A stretch of 64,000 nucleotides of DNA from Clostridiales bacterium (GTDB taxonomy: Bacteria > Bacillota > Clostridia > Clostridiales > Oxobacteraceae), in contig JASEJN010000005.1 of assembly GCA_030016385.1 (NCBI GenBank), forward strand, positions 21,522 to 85,521, read 5' to 3'. The notes under the pieces are model-generated. The model worked only from the letters and a program-made list of their open reading frames with translations. It did not search any database and was not told the origin of the DNA. Below are positions 56,269 through 64,000 of this stretch, in pieces. Made by a program: the position numbers and the translations under genes. Within the stretch, counting starts at the first letter, position 1. The number at the start of each line of letters is the position of its first letter.

Positions 56269-57600
56269 TTAAAAATATCTTTTTATCATATCCGCTGTCA
56301 CGGCTTTATTTTTAGAAACCTCTGCAAAGAAATGTCCGCTTTTCCTTATGGTTCTCTTCTGGGTTTTATAATCGACTTCTATAAGCCCGAACCTTGGGGT
56401 CAACCCCTTTTCCCATTCAAAATTATCGAGAAGCGACCAATGATAGTATCTTTTAACATCTACATTTTCATCTGCAAGTTTTTTTATCATTTTTAAATGG
56501 TCATATATAAACTTTGTTCTCTTTTCATCCTTTGAATCGCATATGCCGTTCTCCGTTATATAGATAGGCAACTTATAAATGGACCAATATTTCCTGCACA
56601 CCCTGTAAAGGCCGTAAGGGTATATCTCCCAACCGAGATCGTTGACTTCCGCATTTTCAGCCACTTTTAAATCTGCAAACATCATCCCTGGGTTCCACGA
56701 AAATTTTATTATATCTCTCGAATAATAATTTATGCCAAAGAAGTCCGAGTATCTGCCTTTTCCGTAAGGATAACCTCCTGAACCTATGGGGAAAAGGAAT
56801 CTTCCATTTACCATGCTTTCGGTGAACAGGGTGTGGAAGCAAAAATCAGCCAGGTCCCGGGGGATCCTTGCCGCTAAGCTGTTATGGTAGACATCAAATA
56901 CGCGTATATGGTTTGCGACGCCAACCGTTGTTTTACCGCTGCAGCCCATATCCTTCCTTATCCTGTGGATTAGCTTATAGCATTCTATATGAGCTTTTGC
57001 CATGTTTTTAAGGCCTTTGAAAAAATTTGACAAACTTGGTTTCCCCGGCGGGAAATCAGCGGTGATGTAAGTCTCTAATAAATATACGTTAGGCTCATTT
57101 ATTGTTATCCATTCCGTTACTATATCTCCCAAGTACGTTACCACTTTTTGAGTATAGTCTTTAAATAATTCCACGGAATCCGGATTTGCCCATCCGCCGA
57201 TGTCTTCAAACCATATGGGGTTTGAAAAATGATGAATGGTAACAAGAGGTTTTATGCTATTGTCTATCAGCATTTGAATTTCCCTGCGGTAATGGGATAA
57301 TGCATCTTCGCAGAATTTGCCTCTTTCAGGCTCGATACGTGCCCATTCCAAACTCATCCTGTAGATGTCATGGTTTAGATTCTTCATGAGTTTGATATCC
57401 TCTTCATACCGGTTCCAATGGTCGTCTGCCATCTTGCAGTGCGTTTTATCCTTTATTTTTCCCGCTTCGCAAAATTTATACCAGTTATTGTGAATATCGC
57501 CGCCTTCTATCTGCAAGGAGGCGGTAGCAGACCCTAAAAGCAGATCGGATGGAAGATTAAAGGGTTCGAAATTACTTGATTTAGATATTTTTAAATCCAT
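56269..57600 (-). CDS. GH1 family beta-glycosidase
   Basis: The 443-residue protein has the GH1 acid/base Glu169 in WITINEPNVYL and the nucleophile Glu350 in YITENGICD, plus FLLGSATASLQIEGG-type N-terminal and HWSLLDNFEW substrate-binding motifs. It would hydrolyse beta-glucosides or beta-galactosides in the cytoplasm. No PTS or phospho-binding context is adjacent, so whether it takes phosphorylated sugars is open. Ribosome site CCAAGGGATG before the ATG. 53 bases separate it from the NRAMP gene upstream, so they may be cotranscribed. Confidence 0.92.
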   Translation of the reverse strand: MDLKISKSSNFEPFNLPSDLLLGSATASLQIEGGDIHNNWYKFCEAGKIKDKTHCKMADDHWNRYEEDIKLMKNLNHDIYRMSLEWARIEPERGKFCEDALSHYRREIQMLIDNSIKPLVTIHHFSNPIWFEDIGGWANPDSVELFKDYTQKVVTYLGDIVTEWITINEPNVYLLETYITADFPPGKPSLSNFFKGLKNMAKAHIECYKLIHRIRKDMGCSGKTTVGVANHIRVFDVYHNSLAARIPRDLADFCFHTLFTESMVNGRFLFPIGSGGYPYGKGRYSDFFGINYYSRDIIKFSWNPGMMFADLKVAENAEVNDLGWEIYPYGLYRVCRKYWSIYKLPIYITENGICDSKDEKRTKFIYDHLKMIKKLADENVDVKRYYHWSLLDNFEWEKGLTPRFGLIEVDYKTQKRTIRKSGHFFAEVSKNKAVTADMIKRYF

Positions 57601-57653
57601 AAAATCATCCCTTGGAGATTATTAAAATAATTTATATGAGCATCGATTAACTT

Positions 57654-58922
57654 TCAGATGCTCTTGAATAAACTTATAAACAACAGAACATTGAGGACTG
57701 TTACGAATATCCCCGTACACCATAACGCTATCTTGAATAATTTTTTATTTGCGTATTTTCCCATTATCTTTTTAGATGAAGTCAGATATATCTGGACAAA
57801 TATAGTTATAGGAAGCTGTATGCTTAAAAGTGTCTGCGAATATACAAGCCCCTTAAATGGGTCCTGTATGAGCAGCACTACGATGAATGCGGCGATTAAT
57901 GTGATGGCGACGCCAACCTTTGTATGCATGTCATGTATATCATAGGGCTCCTTAAAGAATCCGGTGAAAATACTGCCGCCTGCCATTCCTGCAGTGATGC
58001 ATGAAGATACGCCGGAAAAAAGCAGCGAAACTGCGAATATGGCTGAAGCCTTGTTACCAAGGAGCGGGATCAGCATCTCATGTGCCTGTCCAAGCTCTGT
58101 TACCGGTATCTTATGGGCAAAAAAAGTTGCAGCAGCGATAATGATTATTGCGCTGTTTATGGCCCATCCGATTAGCATTGATAGCAGCGTATCCATGAAT
58201 TCATAGTCCAATTGTTTGGCAATTATGCGCTCATCTTTTAGATTCCACTGCCTGCTTTGTATGATCTCTGAATGCAGATACAGATTGTGAGGCATTACAA
58301 CCGCTCCAAGAGCGCTCATTATAATAGGCATCGCCCCTCGTGGAAAGCTGGGCAGAGTCCAGCCTGTAAGTGCCTCATGCCATTCGATATGAACCATGCT
58401 TAATTCGATTATAAATGATAAACCTATAAGAGATACGAAGCATATTATCCATTTTTCTATTTTTTTATAAGAACTGGTAAACAGCATCCATGATACGAAA
58501 GCTAAAACAAGCAATGAACCTATTTTTATAGGCAATTTAAAAAGCATATTGAGGGCTATCGCACCGCCCAGTATTTCTGCAAATGCCGTGGAAATAGAGG
58601 CTAATACGGCCGTTATGAGAGTAATTTTGCTTATCCATGGTTTTAAGTATATCGTCGATGCTTCGGATAGGCAGTACCCCGTTACAATGCCGAGGTGAGC
58701 GGCATTATGCTGCAATATTATAAGCATTATTGTCGATACGGTTATAACCCATAAAAGTTTATAACCGAAGTCTGAGCCTGCAGATACGTTTGATGCCCAA
58801 TTCCCCGGATCTATAAAGCCTATTGCCACTAGAAAACCGGGACCGATATATTTGAAAAAATCTATTGCTGTAAGTTTCGGTCTATGATTTGCTTTGAAGA
58901 ATTTTTTTATAGAAAAATTCAT
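57654..58922 (-). CDS. NRAMP family divalent metal transporter
   Basis: The 422-residue membrane protein has eleven predicted helices and NRAMP metal-site motifs: DPGN in VAIGFIDPGNWASNVSAG (helix 1) and MPHNLYLHSEIIQSR (helix 6). It imports Mn2+ or Fe2+ with protons, as MntH does; the NRAMP branch cannot be fixed by eye. AAGGAGCAG precedes the ATG. A palindrome in the promoter suggests metal-dependent repression. Confidence 0.9.
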   Translation of the reverse strand: MNFSIKKFFKANHRPKLTAIDFFKYIGPGFLVAIGFIDPGNWASNVSAGSDFGYKLLWVITVSTIMLIILQHNAAHLGIVTGYCLSEASTIYLKPWISKITLITAVLASISTAFAEILGGAIALNMLFKLPIKIGSLLVLAFVSWMLFTSSYKKIEKWIICFVSLIGLSFIIELSMVHIEWHEALTGWTLPSFPRGAMPIIMSALGAVVMPHNLYLHSEIIQSRQWNLKDERIIAKQLDYEFMDTLLSMLIGWAINSAIIIIAAATFFAHKIPVTELGQAHEMLIPLLGNKASAIFAVSLLFSGVSSCITAGMAGGSIFTGFFKEPYDIHDMHTKVGVAITLIAAFIVVLLIQDPFKGLVYSQTLLSIQLPITIFVQIYLTSSKKIMGKYANKKLFKIALWCTGIFVTVLNVLLFISLFKSI

Positions 58923-58977
58923 GAACTGCTCCTTATGCGTAATAAAAATGCAATTTAAAATAATTGATAACCTTTTC

Positions 58978-59013
58978 CAATAATATTATTGCAATAAAAC
59001 GATATTATGTCAA
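58978..59013 (-). promoter_or_regulatory. Promoter and palindromic operator of the NRAMP gene
   Basis: On the minus strand TTGACA (59013-59008) and AATAAT (58990-58985) are 17 bases apart. The perfect palindrome CAATAATATTATTG (58978-58991) covers the -10 box. A metal-responsive repressor such as an MntR-, Fur- or DtxR-type protein could bind, but the site is not a textbook match to any of them. Confidence 0.55.
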
Positions 59014-59055
59014 GCAAAAAAGGCGAATGGGAGGCCAATGCAAAAAAAAATTGTA

Positions 59056-59084
59056 TTGACAAGCAATAAAATTTGTGTTTCAAT
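59056..59084 (+). promoter_or_regulatory. Promoter of the lysine-riboswitch operon
   Basis: TTGACA (59056) with a weak -10 TTCAAT (59079) at 17-base spacing, about 30 bases before the riboswitch. Confidence 0.55.
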
Positions 59085-59116
59085 AAATAAAAATAAAATA
59101 ATATGCCTCATCTCCT

Positions 59117-59305
59117 GAAGAGGTGAGGTAGAGGCGCGGTGTTTAAGAGTACATATGATGAAGCCGGGAGCTTATGAAGGATATGGAAAGGAATCACCGC
59201 CGAAGTGATAAGTAACCAAAGCTTGTTGCTGGGTCTGCATCAAAGAGGTGCAGGACTGTCACCCGTGTACCGACCGATGCACGGGTGGAGAGCTATCTCA
59301 TTTCT
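59117..59305 (+). promoter_or_regulatory. Lysine riboswitch (L-box)
   Basis: Conserved L-box pieces appear in order: GAGGTAGAGGCGCGG, GAAGCCGGGAG, GGAATCACCGCCGAAGTGAT, TGCTGGGTCTGC, GACTGTCACCCGTG and GTGGAGAGCTATCTC closing P1. It precedes an amino-acid ABC transporter operon and is followed by a terminator hairpin. Confidence 0.96.
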
Positions 59306-59340
59306 GGTCATAGGGGAGGTGCAGGTTTACTTTTGTTGAA

Positions 59341-59375
59341 AAAGCACTGCAATCCATGGGTGCTTTATATTTTTT
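59341..59375 (+). terminator. Terminator of the lysine riboswitch
   Basis: AAAGCAC and GTGCTTT pair around a 12-base loop, followed by ATATTTTTT. It ends 57 bases before the first transporter gene, giving transcriptional control by lysine. Confidence 0.8.
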
Positions 59376-59431
59376 GGAATAATGTGCATAAATATGCAAA
59401 ACAATGTTTAAATTAGAAAGGATGATTTATT

Positions 59432-60271
59432 ATGAAAAGGATTTCAACTTTTTTACTTGTTATAATTTTGACTATAGCAATCATGGCAGGGTGTTCCGGT
59501 AAGCCTTCAAGCAATAAATCGATCGGCGATTCCGATACAATCAAGAAGGACAGCAGCATAGCAGAGGGTCTTCCGGACGAGATCAAAAGTTCTGGGGAAA
59601 TAAAGATAGGTGTCGACGACACATATCCTCCAATGGAGTACAGGGATGAGAGCAACGCTTTAGTAGGATTTGATGTAGATTTTGGCGAGGCAGTCGGCAA
59701 AAAGCTCGGAGTTAAAATAAAGTGGGTCCCCACAGCATGGGATGGCATAATTCCATCTCTTAAGACAGGTAAATTCGATATTATATTATCTTCTCTCAGC
59801 ATAACGGACGAGAGAAAAAAGGAGATAGGTTTCAGTGAGCCTTATATTTTAGGAGGTCCCGTCATTATTACGCTTAAGGGCGATGAATCGGTGAAAGCAA
59901 GTGAAGATTTGAAGGGAAAGATCATAGGGTGCCAGCTTGGTACGACTGCGGAAGATGCCGTCAAGTCCATTGACGGAATAAAAGAGCTGAAAAAGTATAA
60001 TAAAATAACGGAAGCCCTGCAGGATCTTTCTGCGAAGAGGATTGAGGCTGTAGTAGCCGACGACCAGGTGGGAAGATATTATATATCCCTTGATCCGCAA
60101 AAGTTTATTGTAAGCGGCAAGATGAAAGAAGAACCTTTCGGCCTTGGCTTCAGAAAGAGCGATACGGCGCTCATAGAGACCGTTCAGAAGGCAATAGATG
60201 AACTCAAAAGCGAAGGAACGCTTTCAAAAATTTCGATGAAATGGTTCAAAACCGATTACTATAATAAATAA
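59432..60271 (+). CDS. Amino acid ABC transporter substrate-binding lipoprotein, likely lysine
   Basis: The 279-residue protein has a lipoprotein signal (LTIAIMAGCSGKPSS, Cys near residue 20) and a type 2 periplasmic-binding fold (IKIGVDDTYPPMEYRDESNA, VGFDVDFGEAVGKKLGVKIK). This is the polar amino-acid family. The lysine riboswitch upstream makes lysine the probable ligand. First gene of a three-gene transporter operon; AGAAAGGATG precedes the ATG. Confidence 0.92.
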   Translation: MKRISTFLLVIILTIAIMAGCSGKPSSNKSIGDSDTIKKDSSIAEGLPDEIKSSGEIKIGVDDTYPPMEYRDESNALVGFDVDFGEAVGKKLGVKIKWVPTAWDGIIPSLKTGKFDIILSSLSITDERKKEIGFSEPYILGGPVIITLKGDESVKASEDLKGKIIGCQLGTTAEDAVKSIDGIKELKKYNKITEALQDLSAKRIEAVVADDQVGRYYISLDPQKFIVSGKMKEEPFGLGFRKSDTALIETVQKAIDELKSEGTLSKISMKWFKTDYYNK

Positions 60272-60306
60272 TATGATATTCTATTGTTTTAGCAGGAGGA
60301 TTAAAG

Positions 60307-60957
60307 TTGAACATTGAATTTATATTAAAAGAATTGCCTTTTATGCTTCAGGGAAGCGTCATGACGATTGAACTCACGGTCTTAACTCTATCCATAGGAA
60401 CGTTTCTGGGTATAATACTGGCGCTCTTGAAAATATCAGGAGTTAAAATATTTTACTATATAGCGACATTTTATACATGGGTATTCAGGGGAACTCCCCT
60501 GATGCTCCAGCTTTTCTTTTTTTACTATGCACTGCCTTCAATGGGAGTAACCCTTAATGCTTTCAGTGCGGCTATTATCGGCCTTAGCCTCAACTGTGCA
60601 GCCTATATGGCGGAAATAATAAGAGGAGGCATTCTTTCGATAGACAAGGGGCAGTTTGAGGCATCAAAGGCACTCGGGTATACTTATTTTCAAACCATGG
60701 CAAAAATAATACTGCCGCAGACGATAAGGATTATTATACCTCCGGTGGGCAATGAATTTATTTCCATGATTAAGGATACATCGCTTGTATCCACAATTGC
60801 AATGGTTGAACTTATGAGGACTGCGACGCAGATTTCCTCCACGACGTTTAAATATACGGAAATACTTTTTACCGCGGCGGTGCTTTATCTTTTGATGACG
60901 ACAGTATTTACCGCTGCGTTCTCGGCATTGGAAAAAAAGCTTTCGATTTATGTTTAG
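60307..60957 (+). CDS. Amino acid ABC transporter permease, likely lysine
   Basis: The 216-residue membrane protein is of the HisM/GlnP type: TFYTWVFRGTPLMLQLFFFY, then the coupling motif GQFEASKALGYTYFQTMAKI. TTG start with GCAGGAGG eight bases upstream. Middle gene of the lysine-riboswitch operon; it likely forms a homodimeric channel. Confidence 0.93.
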   Translation: MNIEFILKELPFMLQGSVMTIELTVLTLSIGTFLGIILALLKISGVKIFYYIATFYTWVFRGTPLMLQLFFFYYALPSMGVTLNAFSAAIIGLSLNCAAYMAEIIRGGILSIDKGQFEASKALGYTYFQTMAKIILPQTIRIIIPPVGNEFISMIKDTSLVSTIAMVELMRTATQISSTTFKYTEILFTAAVLYLLMTTVFTAAFSALEKKLSIYV

Positions 60958-60970
60958 GGGGTAGGGTGAA

Positions 60971-61702
60971 ATGTATATGATAGAAGCCAGAAACCTGTCA
61001 AAAAGTTTCGGCAAACTCTGTGTTTTCAAAAATATAAGCGTAAACGTGAAAAAGGGTGAGGTTCTGACAATTATCGGGCCTTCCGGCTCCGGAAAGAGTA
61101 CGTTTTTGAGGTGTTTAAACCATCTGGAGGAGGTAGATGAAGGCAGCATATATATTGAAAACCGCAAGATGGATTATAAGGACAAGAAGGGCTTGAGGGA
61201 TATTATATTAAAGATGGGAATGGTATTTCAAAATTTCAATCTGTTTCCGCACATGACTGCTCTTGAAAACGTGATGGCTGCGCCTGTCACGGTTAAAAGG
61301 GAAAGCAAAGAGGAAGCTTTAAAAACTGCAAGAGGCCTTTTGAAAAAAGTGGGGCTTGAAGATAAGATGGACTACTATCCTTCAAAATTGTCGGGAGGGC
61401 AAAAACAGAGGGTTGCCATTGCACGCGCTCTTGCGATGAATCCTGACATAATGCTTTTTGATGAGCCGACATCCGCTCTTGACCCCGAACTTGTAGGCGA
61501 GGTGCTGAATGTAATCAAGGATCTTGCAAATGACGGGATGACAATGGTTGTCGTGACTCATGAAATGGGCTTTGCGAAGGAAGTCGCCGACAACGTTATC
61601 TTTATGGATGGCGGAAAAATAGTTGAGGAAGGTTCTCCCGAGGATATTTTTTCGAATCAAAAGGAAGAAAGGACGAGAACTTTTCTTGAAAAAGTACTGT
61701 AA
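60971..61702 (+). CDS. Amino acid ABC transporter ATPase, likely lysine
   Basis: The 243-residue ATPase has Walker [16 protein letters not shown], signature [15 protein letters not shown], Walker [15 protein letters not shown] and [14 protein letters not shown], the GlnQ/HisP class. ATG 60971 follows GGGGTAGGG; ATG 60977 is an alternative. Last gene of the lysine-responsive operon, ended by a strong terminator. Confidence 0.94.
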   Translation: MYMIEARNLSKSFGKLCVFKNISVNVKKGEVLTIIGPSGSGKSTFLRCLNHLEEVDEGSIYIENRKMDYKDKKGLRDIILKMGMVFQNFNLFPHMTALENVMAAPVTVKRESKEEALKTARGLLKKVGLEDKMDYYPSKLSGGQKQRVAIARALAMNPDIMLFDEPTSALDPELVGEVLNVIKDLANDGMTMVVVTHEMGFAKEVADNVIFMDGGKIVEEGSPEDIFSNQKEERTRTFLEKVL

Positions 61703-61704
61703 TA

Positions 61705-61766
61705 AAAAGGGACACTCTTTTGCCGCATGATGGTATTCAGGCAAGGAGTGTCTCTTTCGTATTTTT
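61705..61766. terminator. Long hairpin terminator between convergent genes
   Basis: AAAAGGGACACTC(TT)TTGCC pairs with GGCAA(G)GAGTGTCTCTTT around a loop of about 16 bases, followed by CGTATTTTT. It ends the transporter operon and sits just past the stop of the minus-strand flavoenzyme gene. Confidence 0.85.
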
Positions 61767-61777
61767 AATCCTGTCTG

Positions 61778-63772
61778 TTAAATTGATTTTGCCACATCAT
61801 ATGCGTCCCAGATTGCGTTCATTATGTCCGATGTATCCCTGAGATCGCCTATAGCATAGAGCTCGGCAAATTTGCCGTTGAGATTTTTATACAAGGTATC
61901 GTCAGGTCTATATCCGATTGACAGTATCACCGTGTCTGCCTTAATGGGTCTTCTCCTGGACGGACTGTCCGAAATAATCGCGGCGTTATCTGTAACTTCC
62001 ATCAAATACGAGTTTAAAATGACGTCGACCTTGTAGAACTTCAAAAGGTCTATGAGCATTGTTTTATTCATGTGTGGAACGGGTCTTCCTCTGGACATCA
62101 GGCCGTTTAATGCTTCGACTATTGTGACCTTTTTTCCTTGTTTTGCGGCGTAAAGAGCCGTTTCACATCCTACAAGACCGCCGCCTACGACTACGACATC
62201 GTTGCCTGCACTTTTAATTCCATCCAGTATTTCGCTTGCATATGCAACGTTTTTCTTATCTGAACCAGGAAAATTTATTTTTACAGGGATGGAACCCGTT
62301 GCGGCGATTATCACATCAGGTTTCTCTTGATTTATAATATTGATATCAGCTTCGGATTTCATTTTGATATTTGCATTAAGCGTTTTAAGCTCATGTATAT
62401 ACCAGTCTAAAAGGGCCCTGTCATCTTTTTTAAAATCAGGTTTTGAACCTTCGTTAAGATGCCCGCCAAGCCTGTTTGTCTTTTCATATAGAGTTACATC
62501 GTGCCCTCTCAGCAGGCATACTCTGGCAGCTTCCATGCCTGAAACGCCGCCGCCTATTATAATAATCTTTTTTTTCTTATATGCAGGGGTTATTTCATAT
62601 TCTTTTTCCCGGCATACGGCGGGGTTTACGGTGCAGCATTCGCTTTTGCCTATAAACATTCTTCCCATGCATCCGGTGTGGCAGCCGATACATGGTCTGA
62701 TGCCTTCGATATTGCCTTCGAGTACTTTTTTGGGCCAGTAAGGGTCAGTAAGAAGTCCTCTTCCGATCCCGACCATATCTAATTTCCCATCTTCAAGGGC
62801 TTTTTCGGCCAGTTCAGGTGTATCCATCCTTCCGGCAACGATTACAGGAACTTTTACTGTCTGCTTCAATTTCGCAGTTAGCGGAAGGTACAGGCCATGT
62901 TTCTGGTAGAGCGGTGGATGTGCCCAATACCAGGCATCATATGTTCCCGCATCCGCATCGAATGCATCATACCCTGCCTTTTCCAGTATTTTTGCAGCCT
63001 CAAGGCCTTCGTTGGTATCCCTTCCCATCTCTTTGAAATCTTCTTCTGGAAGACCGCCCTGCCTCCAGTCTTTTATGTAACTTTTTATGCTGAATCTTAG
63101 CACTACAGGAAAGTCATTTCCACCTTTCTTCTTTACTTCTCTGACAATTTCCATAGGAAGTGTAAGCCTTCCCTTAAGGTCGCCGCCATATTTATCGGTT
63201 CTTCTGTTAAACATGGCGATGGTAAATTGATCCAGCAGATAGCCTTCATGCACCGCATGTATTTCCATTCCATCGAATCCAGCTTCAATGGATATATGGG
63301 TGGCTTCTCCAAACCTTTCTACCATTCTCTCGACTTCTTTTGTAGTAAGTTCTCTGCAGGTTACAGAAGGGTCCCAGTAATTTGGAATCGCCGAAGGTGC
63401 AACAGGCTCGCAATCCAGAAATCCGGGAGCACCGCTCCTTCCAAGGCCCAATGTTATCTGTATGAATATTTTCGCGCCATAAGCATGGACATGTTCCACA
63501 AGTTCTGACGCTGAGCGCATAAACTGGATCGGGTTTGTAGTTATACAAGGGAAGCTGGGCATTTTTAGTTTTTCAATCTCGTTTTCAACTTTCACGGCGC
63601 CTGTTATTATAAGGCCGGTCCCCCCTTTTGCCCTTTCGACATAATAATCTACGGCTCTTTTAGTCCATGAACCTTCCTTTGTAACCAGCCCCAGGTTTGC
63701 CATAGGTGCCATAGCGATCCTGTTTTTAATTTCTACTTTTCCTATTTTTATAGGTTGAAATAATTTTTCCAT
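61778..63772 (-). CDS. Enoate-reductase/2,4-dienoyl-CoA-reductase-like FMN/FAD/Fe-S oxidoreductase
   Basis: The 664-residue protein has an Old Yellow Enzyme FMN barrel (about 1-370: FQPIKIGKVEIKNRIAMAPM, FDGMEIHAVHEGYLLDQF with its HxxH-like active-site region). A [4Fe-4S] motif follows (PCIGCHTGCMGR with Cys in SECCTVNP). A C-terminal FAD/NAD(P)H domain has two dinucleotide-binding motifs (IIIGGGVSGMEAARVCLLRG and VVVGGGLVGCETALYAAKQG). Clostridial relatives reduce C=C bonds in 2-enoates or bile-acid-like enones. AGAAGGAT precedes the ATG. Single gene; the substrate is unknown. Confidence 0.9.
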   Translation of the reverse strand: MEKLFQPIKIGKVEIKNRIAMAPMANLGLVTKEGSWTKRAVDYYVERAKGGTGLIITGAVKVENEIEKLKMPSFPCITTNPIQFMRSASELVEHVHAYGAKIFIQITLGLGRSGAPGFLDCEPVAPSAIPNYWDPSVTCRELTTKEVERMVERFGEATHISIEAGFDGMEIHAVHEGYLLDQFTIAMFNRRTDKYGGDLKGRLTLPMEIVREVKKKGGNDFPVVLRFSIKSYIKDWRQGGLPEEDFKEMGRDTNEGLEAAKILEKAGYDAFDADAGTYDAWYWAHPPLYQKHGLYLPLTAKLKQTVKVPVIVAGRMDTPELAEKALEDGKLDMVGIGRGLLTDPYWPKKVLEGNIEGIRPCIGCHTGCMGRMFIGKSECCTVNPAVCREKEYEITPAYKKKKIIIIGGGVSGMEAARVCLLRGHDVTLYEKTNRLGGHLNEGSKPDFKKDDRALLDWYIHELKTLNANIKMKSEADINIINQEKPDVIIAATGSIPVKINFPGSDKKNVAYASEILDGIKSAGNDVVVVGGGLVGCETALYAAKQGKKVTIVEALNGLMSRGRPVPHMNKTMLIDLLKFYKVDVILNSYLMEVTDNAAIISDSPSRRRPIKADTVILSIGYRPDDTLYKNLNGKFAELYAIGDLRDTSDIMNAIWDAYDVAKSI

Positions 63773-63927
63773 ATCCTTCTCTCCATTCTGTATAGATTTC
63801 TATATAAACATGACCGATTATTTGTTTAGTGTATGCATTTATCAGCAAAAGCGGTCATATAAGATAATACTAATTCACTGTTGAAAATATGATCAACTTC
63901 ATATAACAAATTAAGGTTACAAGGTTA

Positions 63928-64000
63928 TCTTCGATTCGTAATTTAAGCTTATGTTATTTTGAACACTCATTCGGCAGATTCAAGTTTTGTAAGTTCTAAG
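63928..64000 (+). repeat. Dispersed palindromic repeat, cut by the window end
   Basis: CTTCGATTCGTAATTTAAGC, then TTATGTTATTTTGAACACTC, ATTCGGCAG and AAGTTTTGTAAGTTCTAAG match the left arm of the element at 10458-10713 almost base for base. The element probably continues past 64000. The 155 bases between this and the flavoenzyme start hold only its promoter region. Confidence 0.85.

Noticed and set aside
57654..58206. Plus-strand frames of 80-95 codons inside the NRAMP gene
   Set aside because: Antisense shadows of the NRAMP coding sequence without ribosome sites.
59101..59320. A manganese (yybP-ykoY) riboswitch for the NRAMP gene
   Set aside because: The structured leader is on the plus strand, faces the amino-acid transporter, and its motifs are those of the lysine riboswitch.

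Overview
The window reads as chromosomal DNA of a low-GC, Gram-positive anaerobe of the Clostridia. The grounds are AT-rich codon use, strong AGGAGG/GGGGTG ribosome sites with frequent TTG and GTG starts, Firmicute-type cis-regulators (T-box, lysine, cobalamin and c-di-AMP riboswitches), a BceRSAB-type module, an ECF transporter and an enoate-reductase family flavoenzyme. I see no rRNA, tRNA, CRISPR array, prophage or intact transposase. Species cannot be assigned from the sequence alone. || Layout. 1-3.5 kb (minus): a chemoreceptor with a sugar-binding-protein-like domain on its cytoplasmic end, cut by the window edge, then an O-antigen-ligase-like membrane protein. 3.7-10.4 kb (minus): a five-gene overlapping operon behind a cobalamin riboswitch, made of ECF T, ATPase and S subunits plus two exported proteins with the transcobalamin/intrinsic-factor-like DUF4430 domain. 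This looks like a bacterial B12 capture-and-uptake system. 10.8-14.4 kb: a DUF362 ferredoxin protein, a PspC/LiaF-like membrane pair, a LysM-M23 wall hydrolase behind a c-di-AMP riboswitch, and a TSCPD protein. 14.5-21 kb: prfC, then a tight run of class V aminotransferase, serA, a TIM-barrel isomerase and a larA-type lactate racemase homologue. 21-26.3 kb: livKHMGF behind a T-box. 26.5-29.5 kb: DegV, an HGSNAT-like membrane protein and an NlpC/P60 hydrolase. 29.5-33.3 kb (minus): potA-potB-potCD, with permease and binding protein fused. || 33.6-40 kb: a C39 peptidase lipoprotein, a DUF4037 protein, then a four-gene operon of Zn-phospholipase-C-like protein, GT4 glycosyltransferase, UDP-glucose dehydrogenase and radical SAM enzyme, probably envelope glycolipid related. 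40.4-45 kb: a BceRSAB-like two-component/ABC module. 45.1-47.9 kb: TetR, phasin-like and UbiB/ABC1 genes with a promoter/operator in front. 47.9-50.1 kb: a gene graveyard with remnants of dxs, a TetR gene fused in frame to it, a radical SAM gene and plsY. 50.3-58.9 kb: YyaL-type thioredoxin-domain protein, FRG protein, glutamate-cysteine ligase, DUF4236-TPR protein, GH1 glycosidase and an NRAMP transporter. 59-61.7 kb: a lysine-riboswitch-controlled amino-acid ABC transporter. 61.8-63.8 kb (minus): an enoate-reductase-like FMN/FAD/Fe-S enzyme. || A dispersed palindromic repeat of up to about 255 bp occurs at least five times in intergenic DNA (near 2.1, 10.5, 26.4, 56.1 and 63.9 kb). It looks like a MITE or a structured intergenic repeat. 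|| The strongest candidates for under-described biology are the B12-riboswitch operon with transcobalamin-like surface proteins, the chemoreceptor with a cytoplasmic periplasmic-binding-protein fold, the repeat family, and the phospholipase/GT4/Ugd/radical SAM operon.
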